Positions 35,140 through 48,198 are shown, numbered from the stretch's first letter. The stretch: 64,000 nt of DNA from Breviolum minutum Mf 1.05b.01 (GCA_000507305.1 DF240780.1:37580-101579), one strand, 5' to 3'. The notes: generated by a model from the sequence alone, not told the origin. A program made the numbers and translations.

Positions 35140-35704
35140 TCTTCCAAGAAGCCTCTTTTCTCCAGCCAGCTATCTTACTCTACCAGAAGCGTGTGTCGAC
35201 CGCCTGCTGGCGAAAGAGGTTTGCTTCCTCGCTTTCGAAGAAGGGTTGGAGGAGATGATGAAAATCTTTTCCTGAGGGACTGGCAAAAACGACGTGTTTG
35301 CTTGCATTTCAGGCTTTGATGATTCAAGTAGTAGTAAATCTAGATACCAGTCCTGTAGATATATATGGTACAGGCCTGCGGGTCCCCCAATGGTCATGGT
35401 GCCCTCCCCCTCCCCCCCTGTGGGAGGGGGGGTTACTATGTGGGTCTATACGTATATACGAAACCATACCAGTCTCATAGATTCTATCCTTGGGGAGTGT
35501 TAATCAATTTGATGTGAACGTTAAAAAGCAACAGATCCGGCCATCGGCTTCGTATAGCACTTGCACGGTACTGCAATTGTTGTACAAGGTGTGCCCCGTC
35601 ACCAGTCATACATGGGGTTAGTTATAACCCCTATAAGTAGGGATATTTCACCCCAAGAAAACCATCTGTTTCAGGCCATTTATATCTGGTTTTTGGGGGC
35701 CCAC

Positions 35705-35778
35705 CTGGTACCGTCATTGTCTATTTTGCTTTTGGGTTGGACTCTGGCCAGGTTCTTGTTGGATGTGGTTCTCCGGAC
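35705..35778 (-). CDS. Candidate exon, basic segment
   Basis: A 74-nt open segment between TAAAG|GTCCGG and ACCAG|GTGGGC. It encodes a basic stretch, VRRTTSNKNLARVQPKSKI. Other frames are also open over this short length. Confidence 0.3.
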
Positions 35779-36194
35779 CTTTAAAGAATCAAAGGTGTTG
35801 AACTATAATTCGAGAGTATCTAGTTGGTGGATATGCAAGCAAAAATGGGAACCCACGTTTCCCTCCTTTTTAATGGTTATACCCCCATATGTTCTAGGGA
35901 TTAAAACCTTCATCTTTCATGATTCATGGGTTTTGGGGTCCAAGGGTTTGAACTAATTCAACAAAACTACCTTTAGAAGGCAAAGACTTCAGATATAACG
36001 AACACTCATATTTACTTCACTTCACCCTAGTCTTCCAAATACTTCCTCAGACGGTGCTTTAGGTATGTTTTTTGAGGTCCAAATACCTCCTTACAAGGTG
36101 TTTGGAAGCTGAGGGTCAAAGCATTGCATGGTCGAAAAAAACATTTGATCCAATTCCAGACTTCAAACACCGAGCTGCGAAATATGCACTGTGC

Positions 36195-36272
36195 CTGGTA
36201 CTCAGTGCCTTCTGGCACTAGCGGCACTGTTAGCAGTTGCTCCTCACTAAATGCAGCTTCTAAGTAACTGTC
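36195..36272 (-). CDS. Candidate exon (DSYLEAAFSEEQLL)
   Basis: Exactly 26 codons between TGCCAG|GACAG and TACCAG|GCACAG (GC donor). It encodes DSYLEAAFSEEQLLTVPLVP then EGTEYQ. The protein family is unknown. Confidence 0.5.
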
Positions 36273-36310
36273 CTGGCACAAGGGAAACAAACCAAAGAGC
36301 AAGAAATCAA

Positions 36311-36465
36311 GTTGGAGGATCATTCCAGTTAGCAAGTATAGTCAGTAACCCCTATTAAGCCATAAAAGCCATTTGGAAGGGGTCCCATAAACCCAGGAAT
36401 CGGGGACTTACGATCGTCATCATTATCAACCACTTACAGCACAAGTCCTGGGATGATCCTCCAAG
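36311..36465. mobile_element. MITE family G copy
   Basis: GTTGGAGGATCATTCCAG ... CTGGGATGATCCTCCAAG. It is close to candidate exon 36195-36272. A partial copy ends at 37195. Confidence 0.7.
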
Positions 36466-36817
36466 AAGGGAAACACGCCAAAGATTAAGAAACCAAGAGC
36501 AAATCCCCCTTGGATGATCATGAGACACAAAACTACGACTCTTCGCCGCGGATTTCTTTGACAAAGGCCCTCGTTGAAAGAACCCTGGCCCAATGGAATT
36601 GAGACGCGAGTTGAATCCTAGTTTCCAAAAGGAAACTAACCATCAGACCAAAACCATGGATACAAAGGTGACTGACTCCGTTTAAATATGGCCATTTTTG
36701 GATACTTTCGGTATCTAAAAATCCCTAGAACCCAAGTGACCTCTATTTTTGCAGGTAAACCCTCCTTTGAGTTCTAGGTATGTTACATTTCTAGGGTGGT
36801 CTACAGCCCCTGATTCC

Positions 36818-36899
36818 CTTGGACCACCCCGTCGTCCGGCAGCAGCTGCCGTTGCAACGCAATGGCCATGCCGGCCATGGCACGCAGCTGACCTGGAGC
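36818..36899 (-). CDS. Candidate exon (LRAMAGMAIALQRQLL)
   Basis: An open segment after CTTCAG|GCTCC, encoding APGQLRAMAGMAIALQRQLL and PDDGVVQ. GC content is clearly above the surroundings. All three minus frames and one plus frame are open here, so strand and frame are chosen on helix-like composition and the acceptor. Confidence 0.4.
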
Positions 36900-38186
36900 C
36901 TGAAGGGATGTTTGTTGGAAAGGAACTTGGAAGATCATCCCAGTGACCCAAAAGTTGGGGCGATTTTTTACCTAACAAACCCCTCGTTTTAAATTGGCCT
37001 TATACAAATAAATGGGTGAGTAACTGGGGTGAAATAACTTCACCCTACTTGTAGGGGTCCAAAAAACCCGGTGAAATTTGGAAGTGGTTAATAAGCATGG
37101 TTAGTTTGCGTCGCTAGTAAACGTGGGGTTCTGGCCTTTTCATGGCTTATAAATGGATGTTACTAACTACTTACTAACTGGAATGATCCTCCAAGAACAG
37201 TTGATGCTCCCAAAATCCTCCGATGACCCGTTGCCCTAGACATCCAGCCATACCTCCTGAGAACATTTTGGGTGTCCAAATACATTCCAAATACCTTCTC
37301 AGGAGGTGTATCCATATTAAATAAGCAACCAGTAAAATGGAAGGTATTAAGATTATTAAGGGTTCTGAACACTGCTTACTGATACTGGAAATGATATAAC
37401 CCTAAGTCTTCCTCAGGCAAATACCTCCCTGAGTTGGTTCCGGTGTTGGGATGGTATGGTTTTTGGGGTCCGAATAGAATACAAACCCTATTAAAATCGA
37501 TGATTTGGGGGTATACCACTATTTTCGGAAACATCCACATACACAAACTTCATGGAAGTGTTAAAGTATGTGTGTTGTTTTTAATGTTTCTTAGCACCAA
37601 GAGTTTCCGGTTCCTCCAAAAAGCCAACGACCAACTTGGATTTGCTTCGGGTGGTTGGAAAAAGCAGAAAACATTCCCCAATTCAAATGGTGACTTTAAT
37701 GGTGATGAATCCCATGAAGTACCTTTGGACCACAAAATGATGAATCCCATGAAGGTTTTAGGCCCCCCAAATATATAGGTCATAACTAGTCATAACCCTT
37801 AAAAATGAAGGATTCACGTGCGTTCCAATGGTAGAATCGGTAAAAAATCACCAACTCAACAAATCCAAGCCAACGAATGTTACAGTAATTGTTGGTTTGG
37901 GGCCGGGTGGGGGGCTATTACGTGAGGGGATCCAGGATCCATAGAATTCCAAACCACCAACCGCCCCAAACCACCCATCATTAACCATCAGCTGATCCCA
38001 GCCAACTTGACCAAAAAATCATCGCCCAAGAGGCTAAGCTGTCCACCGCCACGGTGAGTCCAACAAACTCACCCGGCACGGCACGGCAACGGTAGACGAA
38101 GCGCCGTGCCAAGGTGTCTGTGGGTTTCAAGGCGTTCCTTGGGTGATGTTTGTAGGTGATATGTGCCAGGGTCTAAACCCCTTATA

Positions 38187-38280
38187 CCCCCCGGAAAACT
38201 AACATGGAACCTGAAAATGAACCCCTGGAAGAGGAGATTCCTATTAGAAACCATCATTTTCAGGTTCCATGTTAGTTTTT
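38187..38280. mobile_element. MITE family D' copy, near-perfect hairpin
   Basis: CCCGGAAAACTAACATGGAA ... TTCCATGTTAGTTTTT, folding almost end to end (CCTGAAAATGA against TCATTTTCAGG). Confidence 0.75.
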
Positions 38281-39747
38281 CTTTTGGGGGGGGGGGTAAT
38301 GGGTATATAAACCCCTACAATTGGGAAATTTCCATCCCCGATTAATATGATGGGAGTTTATTGGGAGTTTGGGCCCTAGCACATATGCATGTTTTGTGAG
38401 CATAAATCCACCATGAGAACCCATGTGGTTTCCTTCATTTTTAATGGTTATGACAATTATGCCCCGCCATATTTTGAGGGCCTAACCACCTTCATTTTTA
38501 CATGGGTTCTTGGGGTCCAACGGCATTTGGATGGCCGAAATGGGGATGAATTCACCAAACATGAGCCTGTCTAACACAGTCAGATTTGGATGGTCCAAAA
38601 TTTTGCAGCAATTCAAGAGTCTGAAAAGTGCAGATGGCACAGTCCTTACATGTTGGTTTGTATGGAACCTTGACTTACCTACTTTTTGGGAGATGTATTA
38701 ATTACAGTATTATCTAGTTCCACGTTGTAGTGAGTGGCCCCCAAACGTTTCGTTCCTTAGTGATCCAGAGGAATCTTCCATCATCAAATCTGATTGTATA
38801 CTCAAAGTGAACCGTTTAGGATTCGATGAACACGGTTTTCCCAGTTGAGCCGTGGCAGTGGCTACTTGTTGAGGGTTTTCAAGCTCACAATTGCAAGAGC
38901 AAGCTGGCAAAAATCGATCAACAAAAAGACACAGAAGCAGCCATGTCAAAAATAAGCTGGTTTCAAGTTCAAATTTCAACCAAAAAATACCGCAGTATCA
39001 GTAGCTAGCAACAGTAGAGAAAGACATGTCATCAAACATTCAAAATTTCCCCTTTGCTTGGTGTGGTCGGGCTTGCTTGTGCTGGGAAAATTCACACCAC
39101 AAAGCTATCCTTCCTTGAAACTCACAAGTTTGAAACTACTTTCCTTTGGGGATGGAGTTTTTCTATGTTTTTCTGTCAAAAATTGTTCAATCTTTAGGAG
39201 GAATCAATTGATTTTGTAGCTTGGTGCCTGAAAATTGCACAAGGGTTGCGACGGAAACTGGAATTTTGATCCTCCATCACATAGAATCTGAGCATCAACC
39301 CCCTTTTTAGAGAAAATCCAAGTCATTGATGATGTCATCCGACCAATTTTGGCCAATTTTTCAAGACACTTTTGCTGTTAGTTTCAGGGAGGTAAAATAC
39401 CTGGCTAACCACCTGAAACATCACGAAATCCCATGAAAAATGGGAGATTCTCCAGGGTTCAACTGGTTGTTCTTTTGACGGATTTCTGAACCATCAACCC
39501 ATCCTCAAAGGACCCCAAAAATATGCAAAACATCAAGGTTTTAGGCAGTTTTAGGCCCCTCATATCATGGGTCATAACCCCCTTAAACATGAAGGAAACC
39601 ATGGGGTTCCCATCATGGATATCTCCCCCAACATCCCAGTGACTGCGAGAAGTTGTGGAAGAGATGTTCACCTGGAAGGCTCGGTGAAAAACTGCAAAAT
39701 GGATACAAGATGTCACAGGGAAATGTAACAATAATATATCACCATAA

Positions 39748-39847
39748 CCCATACCATCCATGGAAAAATGGTATATTTACCTACATGAATGGTTGATTTT
39801 TATGGTTTTCATGTAGGTACATATACCAGTCCCATGGATTCTATGGG
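39748..39847. mobile_element. MITE family B copy
   Basis: CCCATACCATCCATGG ... CCATGGATTCTATGGG with the TATATTTACCTACAT arms. Confidence 0.78.
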
Positions 39848-42704
39848 TAATGTAATATGATGCACCTAGATAGATTATGTTCTCTCAAGAGAAACCGTGA
39901 AAGTCAGGGAAACGCATTTTCGGAAACGATCGGTTTTCAAGGACGGATTCGCCCGTTGAGGAAGGTGAGAAAACAGAGAAATTTATGTTGACTCATTTGC
40001 TCATCACTAAATCACTATCTAAATAGTCAGTCCATGATCCTTACTGGGATATCCATGGTACTTAGTAAATGGGTTATAACCCCTTTATAAGTAGGTTGTA
40101 AATCCCGTAAATAGGTTATAAACCAACTTACTAACTAGTTACTAACTTCCATGGACACCCTAGTAGTAGCTATATCATCTATAGCTACCATACTTATGAT
40201 GCTACTTGAACTGCATGTGTAACTATACTTACATGACTTACAGAAGTATACTTACACTTTCCATGACATTCTCTATGTGAAGCATTTTTGACAAAAGAAA
40301 TCATTCCCACTCACCCATCATCAATGATTTACAACCGGTGTTTCTAGAAACGGTTCGTGGTTTTGTCACTGCCCGGCTAGGACACGCCACACCTTGAAAT
40401 TCACGCAAAATCTCCTCAACGTTTTGGGATCTTTTGCGAGGTGAGATGGATTTTTTTTGAACAGATACCCTCCTAAAAACGAACCCTCCAGGATCTATGG
40501 GATTGGTATATTTACCTACATAGATGGTTGATTTTTATGCTTTCCATGTAGGTTTTAAATCATGGGTTTCATATACCATCAAACTATATCAAACTAACTA
40601 ATCCTCCCACCATATGGGAAAAGGGAAAACTGGAATGTGGTCCAGTTCCCTGGAGGGTATCTGTTCTCGATTTTTTGATGGTAAACCTTCTCAATGTATC
40701 AAAGGTTCATTCCTCTAGGAGTTTGGGTATACCAGTTGGATCTACCCCGAAACACAGTAACAAAACACCACCAGGTGTTTTGTCACTTCCCCGAAAACTA
40801 ACAGACAGTTCGCACCTTTTCAAAGATAGGCCTTCCCAAAAGGAAAGGATCGCCGGATCGTCATCTTCCAACCATCCACTTTGCAGGTGCTAAGGTTTGC
40901 TGTTCGTTTCAGGGAGGGCTACGGTTTTTTTTGTCACGATGGCATCCAAAGTTGGGTATTTATATACTGTACATAGATCCAAGGTAACCCAGGTCACACC
41001 CTCTTGGGCTTGTTACAGAAAAGGGTGAGGATTCGGAAGGATGATTTTTTCCCTGGGAAACAGGTGGAACATTTTACATGGCTAAACAAAAAAAATGTAT
41101 ATCAATCATAGAACATGTCGACACATGTTCAAGAAGGAACGCCATTTTCATACATCTTCAATAAAAAATCTCCCATGTTCATTTGACATGTTGGTTTACC
41201 AAACTGTAGATTGGAATGATCCCACAGTCTCAAAATCAGAAGTGGTTCCAGTGAAACGCATCATGAAAAAAATCCCATCAGATCCTCAAACCTCAAACAC
41301 TTGAGGAGTCATCCTGATAGTCACTGGCATCCTGCAAAATTACCCTCAGACATGGAAGTTGTTTGAACCTGAAATTTCATTTTTGGGAGGATGTGTCTGC
41401 TCTACAAAGCTATCTTGAGATATTGAAAAAAACGCCAGGTGCGGTGTAAAGTCACCCAGAATTCATGGATTGCTGACCATTTTCCAGAACACTTTGCTGA
41501 GAAGCTTGTGCAGGAATCGAAAAAAAAAAAAGAACAGGTTTGCTCTGATCTCAAACGTTTTCCATATGTTTTCATCTGTTTTCTTCATGTGTTATCTCGA
41601 TGTGCGAGCAACATATTTCTGCATGTCTTTTCCATGTCCAATGTGTTTTCCATGTCTTTTCTCCATGCGTCACTTTTCCATATGGAACATCTCCATGCCT
41701 CCACAAACTCCCAAACCAACCCGGTCCTTCAGACGAAAGAATTGGCCTAAACGATCTTCGCCATCATCACCTTCGCCCCAGCCTGCCTGATGCTGCTTCT
41801 TGGCCTTAGAAAAGTGCAATTTTTGTGGAAGGAATCCTGTCAAAGGTAACCTTTAAGGGGCCCCCGCATCTACAAAATGGGCCCCGGATCCTATGAAGTA
41901 TGGATATTTCACACCAGGAAATCCTGTTTCTTTCAGGCCACTTAGAGGAGTAGAATAACTCCATTTCTAACTGGTAGGAGCTCATCCTGTAGGTTCTAAC
42001 TGGTAGGACTCCAAAACCATGAAATTATGAAGGTTTTAAACCCCCTATGTATGGGTTATAATCCCTAAGACTGAAGGTTGTGGGTTCATGGTTCGTATTT
42101 TCTTGGCACGTTTTGTTCTTGCTATGTGAGGGTGAACTAATTTAGTTGCTAGCTCTCCCACGTTTTGGGCTTGCACGTCGAGCTTTATGATCCAAGCCAA
42201 AAACAAGGGTTCCATAGTTTTATCTTATAAGGGTCCGACACCAGTGGTTAATACACTGCGGTACTTTCAAATTGGAACTACAGTACAGTACATTTTCCTT
42301 CACTGGTCCATTTTCCAGCCAGCTGACCTAATTTTACCTTTTGACCGTAAACAAAGAAAGTACACTAATTCTATAATATCTATAATTGCCATCTTACAAG
42401 TACCTTGGAAACATGATTAAGAATCAGTGTAGATTACAGTAAGGCATCTTTTTTATAAGGGATTTGTTAAGATAGGATGAAAAGGGTCATGGCCTATTCT
42501 GCACTTCAAGTTCTTGACTTTCCAAGCATCCTCAACTCACCTTGACCTCTATCTGTTAGCCATATGGCTGCCAAAATGGAAATTACACCATGCTGGATCA
42601 AAACTAGCATCCCGAAGATTGACCCAAAAATCAAGGACGAAGAACATCAACAACATATCTTAATCCACTTGGCGGCAATGTAAAAAATGACTCACACCAA
42701 AAAT

Positions 42705-42804
42705 CCCATAAGATCCATGGGACTGGTATACTTACCTACATTTACATTTACCATCAAAATCAACCAAATGTAAGTAAATATACCAGTCCCACGGATCCTA
42801 TGGG
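42705..42804. mobile_element. MITE family B copy, near-perfect hairpin
   Basis: CCCATAAGATCCATGGGACT ... AGTCCCACGGATCCTATGGG. Confidence 0.8.
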
Positions 42805-42855
42805 AACAGGTTCCTCCAAAAATCAACGATGCGCTTTGCATATTTTTCGGTTCAC

Positions 42856-42922
42856 CGGGTTGTATTTGGACGAATTGCATTGTCCCACTCTTGCAGGGCC
42901 ATGTTGGTCCACCGGGTATCTC
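42856..42922 (-). CDS. Candidate exon (WTNMALQEWDNAIRPNTT)
   Basis: A 67-nt segment between TAAAG|GAGAT and ACCCG|GTGAAC. It reads DTRWTNMALQEWDNAIRPNT. The family is not recognised. Confidence 0.45.
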
Positions 42923-43174
42923 CTTTAAAACAGGTGGGTCTCCCTGTGCAAAACCTTCACTTGTTAGACGGGGTGGTAGCATCCCAACATGTACTATGAT
43001 TTAGTAACACCTTTTGATATAAATATATTATATATATGTACTATATTTCTTTTAATTGTAGAACTTACTCAAAAGAAAAAAATACAGCTCAATTGAAAAA
43101 CACGTTCCTTGAAAAAAACTATCCAACGAAGCCCGAAATTTTAATTAACAGACACCCCAGAGGAAAAAACACCG

Positions 43175-43299
43175 TCAAGCGGCATGCTTTCTTCTGGCTT
43201 CTGGTGGAGGGAAGATGGCCCTTTTCAGCTTGCACTGCTCTGTTGGTAGCATATCCTGACACAGCTGGGGTGTGTTCCCAACAATGCCAGTTGTTTAAA
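43175..43299 (-). CDS. Candidate terminal exon ending in a stop
   Basis: Minus-strand reading GNTPQLCQDMLPTEQCKLKR then AIFPPPEARRKHAA and TGA. The upstream splice site was not fixed. It could be the C-terminus of an unidentified gene. The family is unknown. Confidence 0.35.
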
Positions 43300-44954
43300 T
43301 GAAGTAGAAAAACATCTCTTAGATATGAAGATCCAGGATGTGAAAATCTAAGGTATGAAAATAAAAAAAGGAAACCAAAGTACATACGCCTTGTTTGGAT
43401 GGAACATGATTGCCACCCACCAGAAACGAAGCATTTGCAACAAGTCCATCTTATGTAGTTTTTGAGAATCCACAAAAGATCACTATAAAATCTATAAACA
43501 AATCCAAGCCAATGGCAGAACAATGATGGAATAATGGCTACCCCGCATGTCTTTTGTGTTTTTCCTTTTTCATCGTGACTTTTTAATGAAGTCTCTCAAA
43601 TTTTGGCAATGTTCTTTCAAACATCGGTACCCGTCAAACATATCGCACCGACCTCGCCTCGTCTGGCTGTGCGTCGGAACCATATCCATGGGACAGCGTT
43701 GCTGCGGTCGATCTTTCCAGGTTTTCCACCTCAAAAGCAGTGAATCACCAAAGGAGTCAGGTAGCTAATAACCCATGACGGATCCATGAGACGATTGTAT
43801 ATCTACCTACTAATTTGGGTGATATAAATTTATCATACATATGTAGGTAAATATTCCAGTCCCATGGAGTATCTGGGATATGGAGGTACTGTACCTTATA
43901 AGGCTGTTTTAGGGCTGGGGTTTCCCTTACACAAGCCTTAGGTGAGTACCTCTGTTGTAGGTACTCGAAATGTTTGGTGAGAAAAAGCCCATGAAGACAT
44001 ATATCGAATTCAACAAGACTGGTTGCTTTCGAAGGATTTGAATGGCAATTTGATGCAATTTGTTTGGCAGGTTCATATTACCCTAAGAATCACTGGACCC
44101 TGCTATAGAGGGGTTAGGATGTGTATAGGGGTCTGGGATCTCCGAACCACCAGTTTTGAGATCCCATGATTCTTGGGGTAAATATAAAATCTAAAGATCG
44201 GCAAATTTTCATAATCTGTTCAAGACAAAGGGTAGATCATAATCTTATATAATTTCGTAATCCCTTAATTTCGTATTCCCTTAAAGGCTACAAGCCGGGA
44301 AGTTTTTTGTAATCCCTAAATCCTGAGGCTGGCCCAGGGTAATGATTTTATGCGTAAAGGTCTAAACAAAAATGTCAATTTGCCAATTGGATCGTATGTT
44401 TTGATTCCCACGTTCCGCCCAGCGTGCCAGTGGATGTTGTGAAGGTTAGTGGGGGAAAACCTGGAGCCTTCAAAATGTAATACCTTCGTGGTCACTCGCA
44501 TCCACGGCAGGGGAGCACCCAAAAAGTATATACCATGCAAACCCACGTTTCCTTCATTTTTAGGGGGTTATAACCCATAATTACATTGGGGGTCCAGGGT
44601 ATTATAGAATTTCAATATAAGTAGTGTTCAAAACCCCTGCTACCTTCTATTATACTGGCTGGTTAATAGAGATCTTTAAGATGATTTACCATAGTCAAAT
44701 TCTACCATGGGTAGTATTGCATCCCATAAAAAAAACAAAAAAACTACATAAGCAAATTCGCAAACTCCACTGGTTGCTCAATTCAACCAACCTTTTCACT
44801 ACGGTAAACCTTCGCTTCATGGCATCCCGGATCTCGGATGCGATGAAGTGATTTGGTATCCTTTTTCAACTAAAAATAAAGCCAGCAAATCTGGGCAAGT
44901 TGTTGCCTGAGGTGCTTTGGGAACAAAAAAGTTCGAAAAAAACATTCTCCCAAA

Positions 44955-45013
44955 TGGTGGTGGTGGTGGTGGTGGTGGTGGTGGTGGTGGTGGTGGTGGT
45001 GGTGGTGGTGGTG
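44955..45013. repeat. (TGG)n microsatellite, about 20 units
   Basis: Uninterrupted TGGTGGTGG for about 59 bp. The poly-proline and poly-valine frames over it are artefacts. Confidence 0.97.
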
Positions 45014-46097
45014 CGTTTGTCACATGCTGATGTTCATGCCATGGAATCGTTGCTCCGTAGAAAATTTAAAAGAAAACAACATCCATAGACATCCATCAAA
45101 CACCATTTTTCACCCCAAGGACCCATGGAAAAAAAACATCAAGGTTTTAGGCCCTCAAAATTATGGGTCATAACCCCAAGAAATCTGTCAGGTGGCTTCA
45201 AGTTTGTGCTTGGAGAAAGTTCTGGAGAGAATTTTTTTCTACAGTTGGAAATCTGGTGCCTCAGCCGTGAAAAAAACTATGGCCCGCCACTGGATTTCTT
45301 TGGGAGATGTTAGGGATGACACATTAATTGGATCTAATTGGATTACAATTAATCACATAAGCCAATTTATACGGAAAGCTGCGTTTACCCAAGCTGTACA
45401 ATAGACACGTCATAAAGGTCGTTTGTCTTTTTGACTGCTCATATTGTTCGGAACCCCATTCTTGTTGCTTGCCACTCACCCTCACCCTTTTTGTTGACTG
45501 TGGTCTATAAGTCAAGGATCAATAAGTAGCTTTGTAGGTAACAAACAGGTAAAATATCTTCGCATGCAACACCTGGCAAAGGTTGGGCCCCCACGTTGGT
45601 GGCTTGGTGCTTCGGGACACGGACGGGTAAACCGGTAAACCTTACCCCCCCATGTTGGAGTAGATAGATGGATGTAACATGTCTTTTTGTGGCGAGCCTT
45701 TGAAATGGATCAAACGAGCTCCAGAACCATTATATAAACAAAAGAAATGTGTGTATGAATTAGACAAAATGTAGCTTCCGCTCCCAAAGGTTTGCTGTTT
45801 TCAATGGAGTTTATATACCACTTATATATACCACTTATATTCCTTGTCTATTGGGTGATTACATAGCACCGATCCCACCTATTAAGGGAACAATCGAAAC
45901 AGCTGTTGATGGTTTTAGTGGGCTTACAGAGTTACATCTATCGAATCCCACTGAACTCATGGGGGGCTGGTTCGGGAATTCCTGGGAGACTCCATAAGGC
46001 AAGTGGCAAGGTTTTTTCATATTCCTCGTTACAAATCTGGGGTTTTTGATGGGTTTTGTAGACAGTCTAACCCAAACATATCCACAAATGGTATACC

Positions 46098-46202
46098 TAC
46101 TGTTGATGGAAGAAATCCTGCACCACCTGGGATGTATAAAACCTCGTAATTCATGTGATATTTACCATATCAACTGGTGCAGGATTTTGTCCATGAACAG
46201 TA
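46098..46202. mobile_element. MITE family F copy
   Basis: Same arms as 33629-33734 with minor changes at the right end (TTTTGTCCATGAACAGTA). Confidence 0.8.
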
Positions 46203-47137
46203 CCTTTGGTTGATTTTTCATAGTAAACGTAGGTAAATATACCATAGATGGATGCTATGGGTATACCTTAGATTCAACATCAGCTTCGGGCCAACTTTCT
46301 GGGAGGACTGGATTTCACCACGTTTCACAACCTGCAATGGGCATTCACCAATTTTTTCTTCGCCAGAGGACTGTTCAAGTTTTCGAAATCTGAGAAAAAC
46401 GGAAGTCAACCCCCATAGCGCGAAAGTTTGCGAAAATGGTTTATGATTTATAAATTGAAAACACTTTGATGCATATATATACAAGATTTGCTCAAAAGTG
46501 GCTGGAACAAAAGGTGATCCCCCCAAATGGTGATGTTTTTTGATGACATTTAGGCATGGTTGAAGGTTGAAGGTAGAACAAACACCTTGCACAAATTGAA
46601 GGTTACACTTTCTTTTAGAATCAGATCATAATATCCTTCTCGGGAACTAACCTATCCTACCTCGGGAAAAGGAACATCATCTATGGTGCCCAGTATACAA
46701 ACAAAACATACCCAGCAAAAAGGCAAATACTCTCCAGAAAACTAACATGTTCCCTGAAAATCAATGGTTGGAAGAGTATTTCATATTGAAATAGTCCCTG
46801 TTTAGGGGACCTGTTAGTTTTCGGGGGTGCATGCCCTTTCACAATGGCCCTGCAATAAAAAAAACTGCAGCAAAAACAAAATGCATCGGGCAAAAAAAAC
46901 GTCGGGGCAGCTTTTCTGGACCAGACACCTTCAATTCATGTCAGTCCAAAGGGAACACCACTTGACAGCAACAAAAAAAAATCACGATTCAACAATCAGG
47001 GGTCACTATCTATTATATGAAAACCAACCCAAACAATGCATTGTTTATAAGGGAAATCCCTCAAAATTACCATAGGATTTGTTCCAAAAATGATCCAAAC
47101 TGGATCCCACTTTTTTCACCCCTGACTATGGAAGCAC

Positions 47138-47193
47138 CTCTCTGCATGGAAGTCACTTGGCAATGGTCCAGAGCGACCAAAAATCCGAATGTC
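47138..47193 (-). CDS. Candidate exon (DIRIFGRSGPLPSDFHAE)
   Basis: A 56-nt segment between TCGCAG|GACAT and GAGAG|GTGCT, encoding DIRIFGRSGPLPSDFHAE plus two bases. Both splice contexts match those of the AKR gene. Confidence 0.45.
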
Positions 47194-47237
47194 CTGCGAC
47201 ATTAAACAGGGGCAACTGGCTCTTTAATAGGGACCAT

Positions 47238-47335
47238 ACCCTCTGGTAAACTAACATAGCAATGGAAAATCACCATTTTCAATGGGAAATACATCTTCAA
47301 AGGGTCCATTTTCCATTGCTATCTTAGTTTACCCT
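47238..47335. mobile_element. MITE family D' copy, adjacent to another
   Basis: CCCTCTGGTAAACTAACATA ... CTATCTTAGTTTACCCTC. A second D' copy (47335-47433, CCCTGAAACTAACATGG ... CGTTAGTTTCAGGG) begins directly after it. Confidence 0.75.
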
Positions 47336-47511
47336 CCCTGAAACTAACATGGCACCTAAAAATGGTGGTTTCCAATAGGAATCTCCGAACTTCCAGAGGT
47401 CTATTTTCAGGTGCGAACCGTTAGTTTCAGGGAGTGTAGGTGTATGTAAGGGTTTCCAACTCGGAGGGCCCGATTGAATTCATTGGCAAATGTTTGCCTA
47501 CAAAGTTGCAA

Positions 47512-47572
47512 CCAGTTCTGGATGATTATTGAGGTAATTTTCAGCGATATCTACATAACATGATGGCTTGCC
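47512..47572 (-). CDS. Candidate exon (YVDIAENYLNNHPEL)
   Basis: Reads SGGKPSCYVDIAENYLNNHP and ends at CTG|GTTGCA. It lies just downstream of the larger candidate exon 47619-47741. In the genomic frame one stop separates the two, as expected if a short intron lies between. The acceptor was not fixed. Confidence 0.4.
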
Positions 47573-47618
47573 GCCAGATTGCTACCTTATCAGCAGGAAG
47601 GTAACAACCGAACATGTC

Positions 47619-47741
47619 CTCCGGCAGCGCAGCATTGGCACGTGCACACCAAGCAGCTCGATCCTCTCAAAATCGTCCGGTCTTACTGGTGTCACAGCTG
47701 TGGTGACTTGGATTTCCCTGTTGGGAACTGAAACATATCTC
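47619..47741 (-). CDS. Candidate exon (VTPVRPDDFERIELLGVHV)
   Basis: About 41 codons: RYVSVPNREIQVTTAVTPVR then PDDFERIELLGVHVPMLRCR, with donor CGGAG|GACATG (GA donor). The acceptor GGGAG|GAGATA is formed by the outer end of a sequence resembling the family D terminal repeat (CTCCCAAAGTTTAAACATAG on the plus strand). The protein is unknown to me. Confidence 0.55.
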
Positions 47742-47837
47742 CTCCCAAAGTTTAAACATAGTTCCCCAACTTGCTCAGCCATAAAACCGACCATGAAATG
47801 AGGCCGTTTAAACTTTATTTGTTCCTATACTAAAATA

Positions 47838-47927
47838 CCCAGATGCTCTACGTATGGCCTATTTACCTACATTTACCGTAGATTTAGGCAAAATGTAGGT
47901 AAATATACCATACTTTGAGCATATGGG
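47838..47927. mobile_element. MITE family B copy
   Basis: CCCAGATGCTCTACGTATGG ... CCATACTTTGAGCATATGGG with ACCTACATTTACC arms. Confidence 0.75.
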
Positions 47928-47945
47928 ATACGTAATCCCAAAAAC

Positions 47946-48047
47946 TTTATTCAGGTTGGCCAGTGGCTGCGTTTCCCCAACAACAAAAAACATGTGTGCT
48001 GTTCCACCAATGGAGTGTTTCCCAACTTCCCCAAAAGAAAAACCAAC
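47946..48047 (-). CDS. Candidate exon (GGTAHMFFVVGETQPL)
   Basis: An open minus segment reading VGFSFGEVGKHSIGGTAHMF then FVVGETQPLANLNK. Its boundaries are approximate (acceptor CTCAAG, donor AATAAA|GTTTTT). It may belong with the neighbouring candidates at 47.1-48.3 kb as one gene. Confidence 0.4.
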
Positions 48048-48198
48048 TTGAGCCACGAAAAACAAAACTCCTACTTTCCATTGAATCCTGGTAGGTTAAT
48101 GGGAATCCTTAGATTGGTTTGTAAAATAATCCCAATATAATCAACTGGGTGGTATTCCATCCTCTTCCATACCCTAAAACCAACCAGGGGTGATACAC

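Larger units (their letters stand above)
36900..42855. other. 6 kb with no supported gene
   Basis: Holds MITE copies (37226, 38187, 39748, 40042, 40487, 40791, 42705) and repeats of a GGTTTTAGGCCCC / GGGTCATAACCC motif (37745, 39537, and also 12420, 42030, 45140). Some short segments look weakly protein-like on the minus strand (38050-38130, 38725-38980, 41760-41820), but frame and strand are ambiguous, so they are not listed as exons. Confidence 0.45.
43879..47137. other. Stretch with weak coding signals only
   Basis: Holds the (TGG)n array, MITEs at 46098 (F) and 46731 (D'), and one longer open minus stretch at about 46260-46440 (LEQSSGEEKIGECPLQVVKR) whose boundaries I could not fix. Nothing else supportable was seen. 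Confidence 0.4.

Noticed and set aside
36749..36946. Plus-strand proline/alanine-rich frame
   Set aside because: The GC-rich segment is open on several frames of both strands. The minus reading with LRAMAGMAIALQRQLL after an AG|G acceptor is the better choice.
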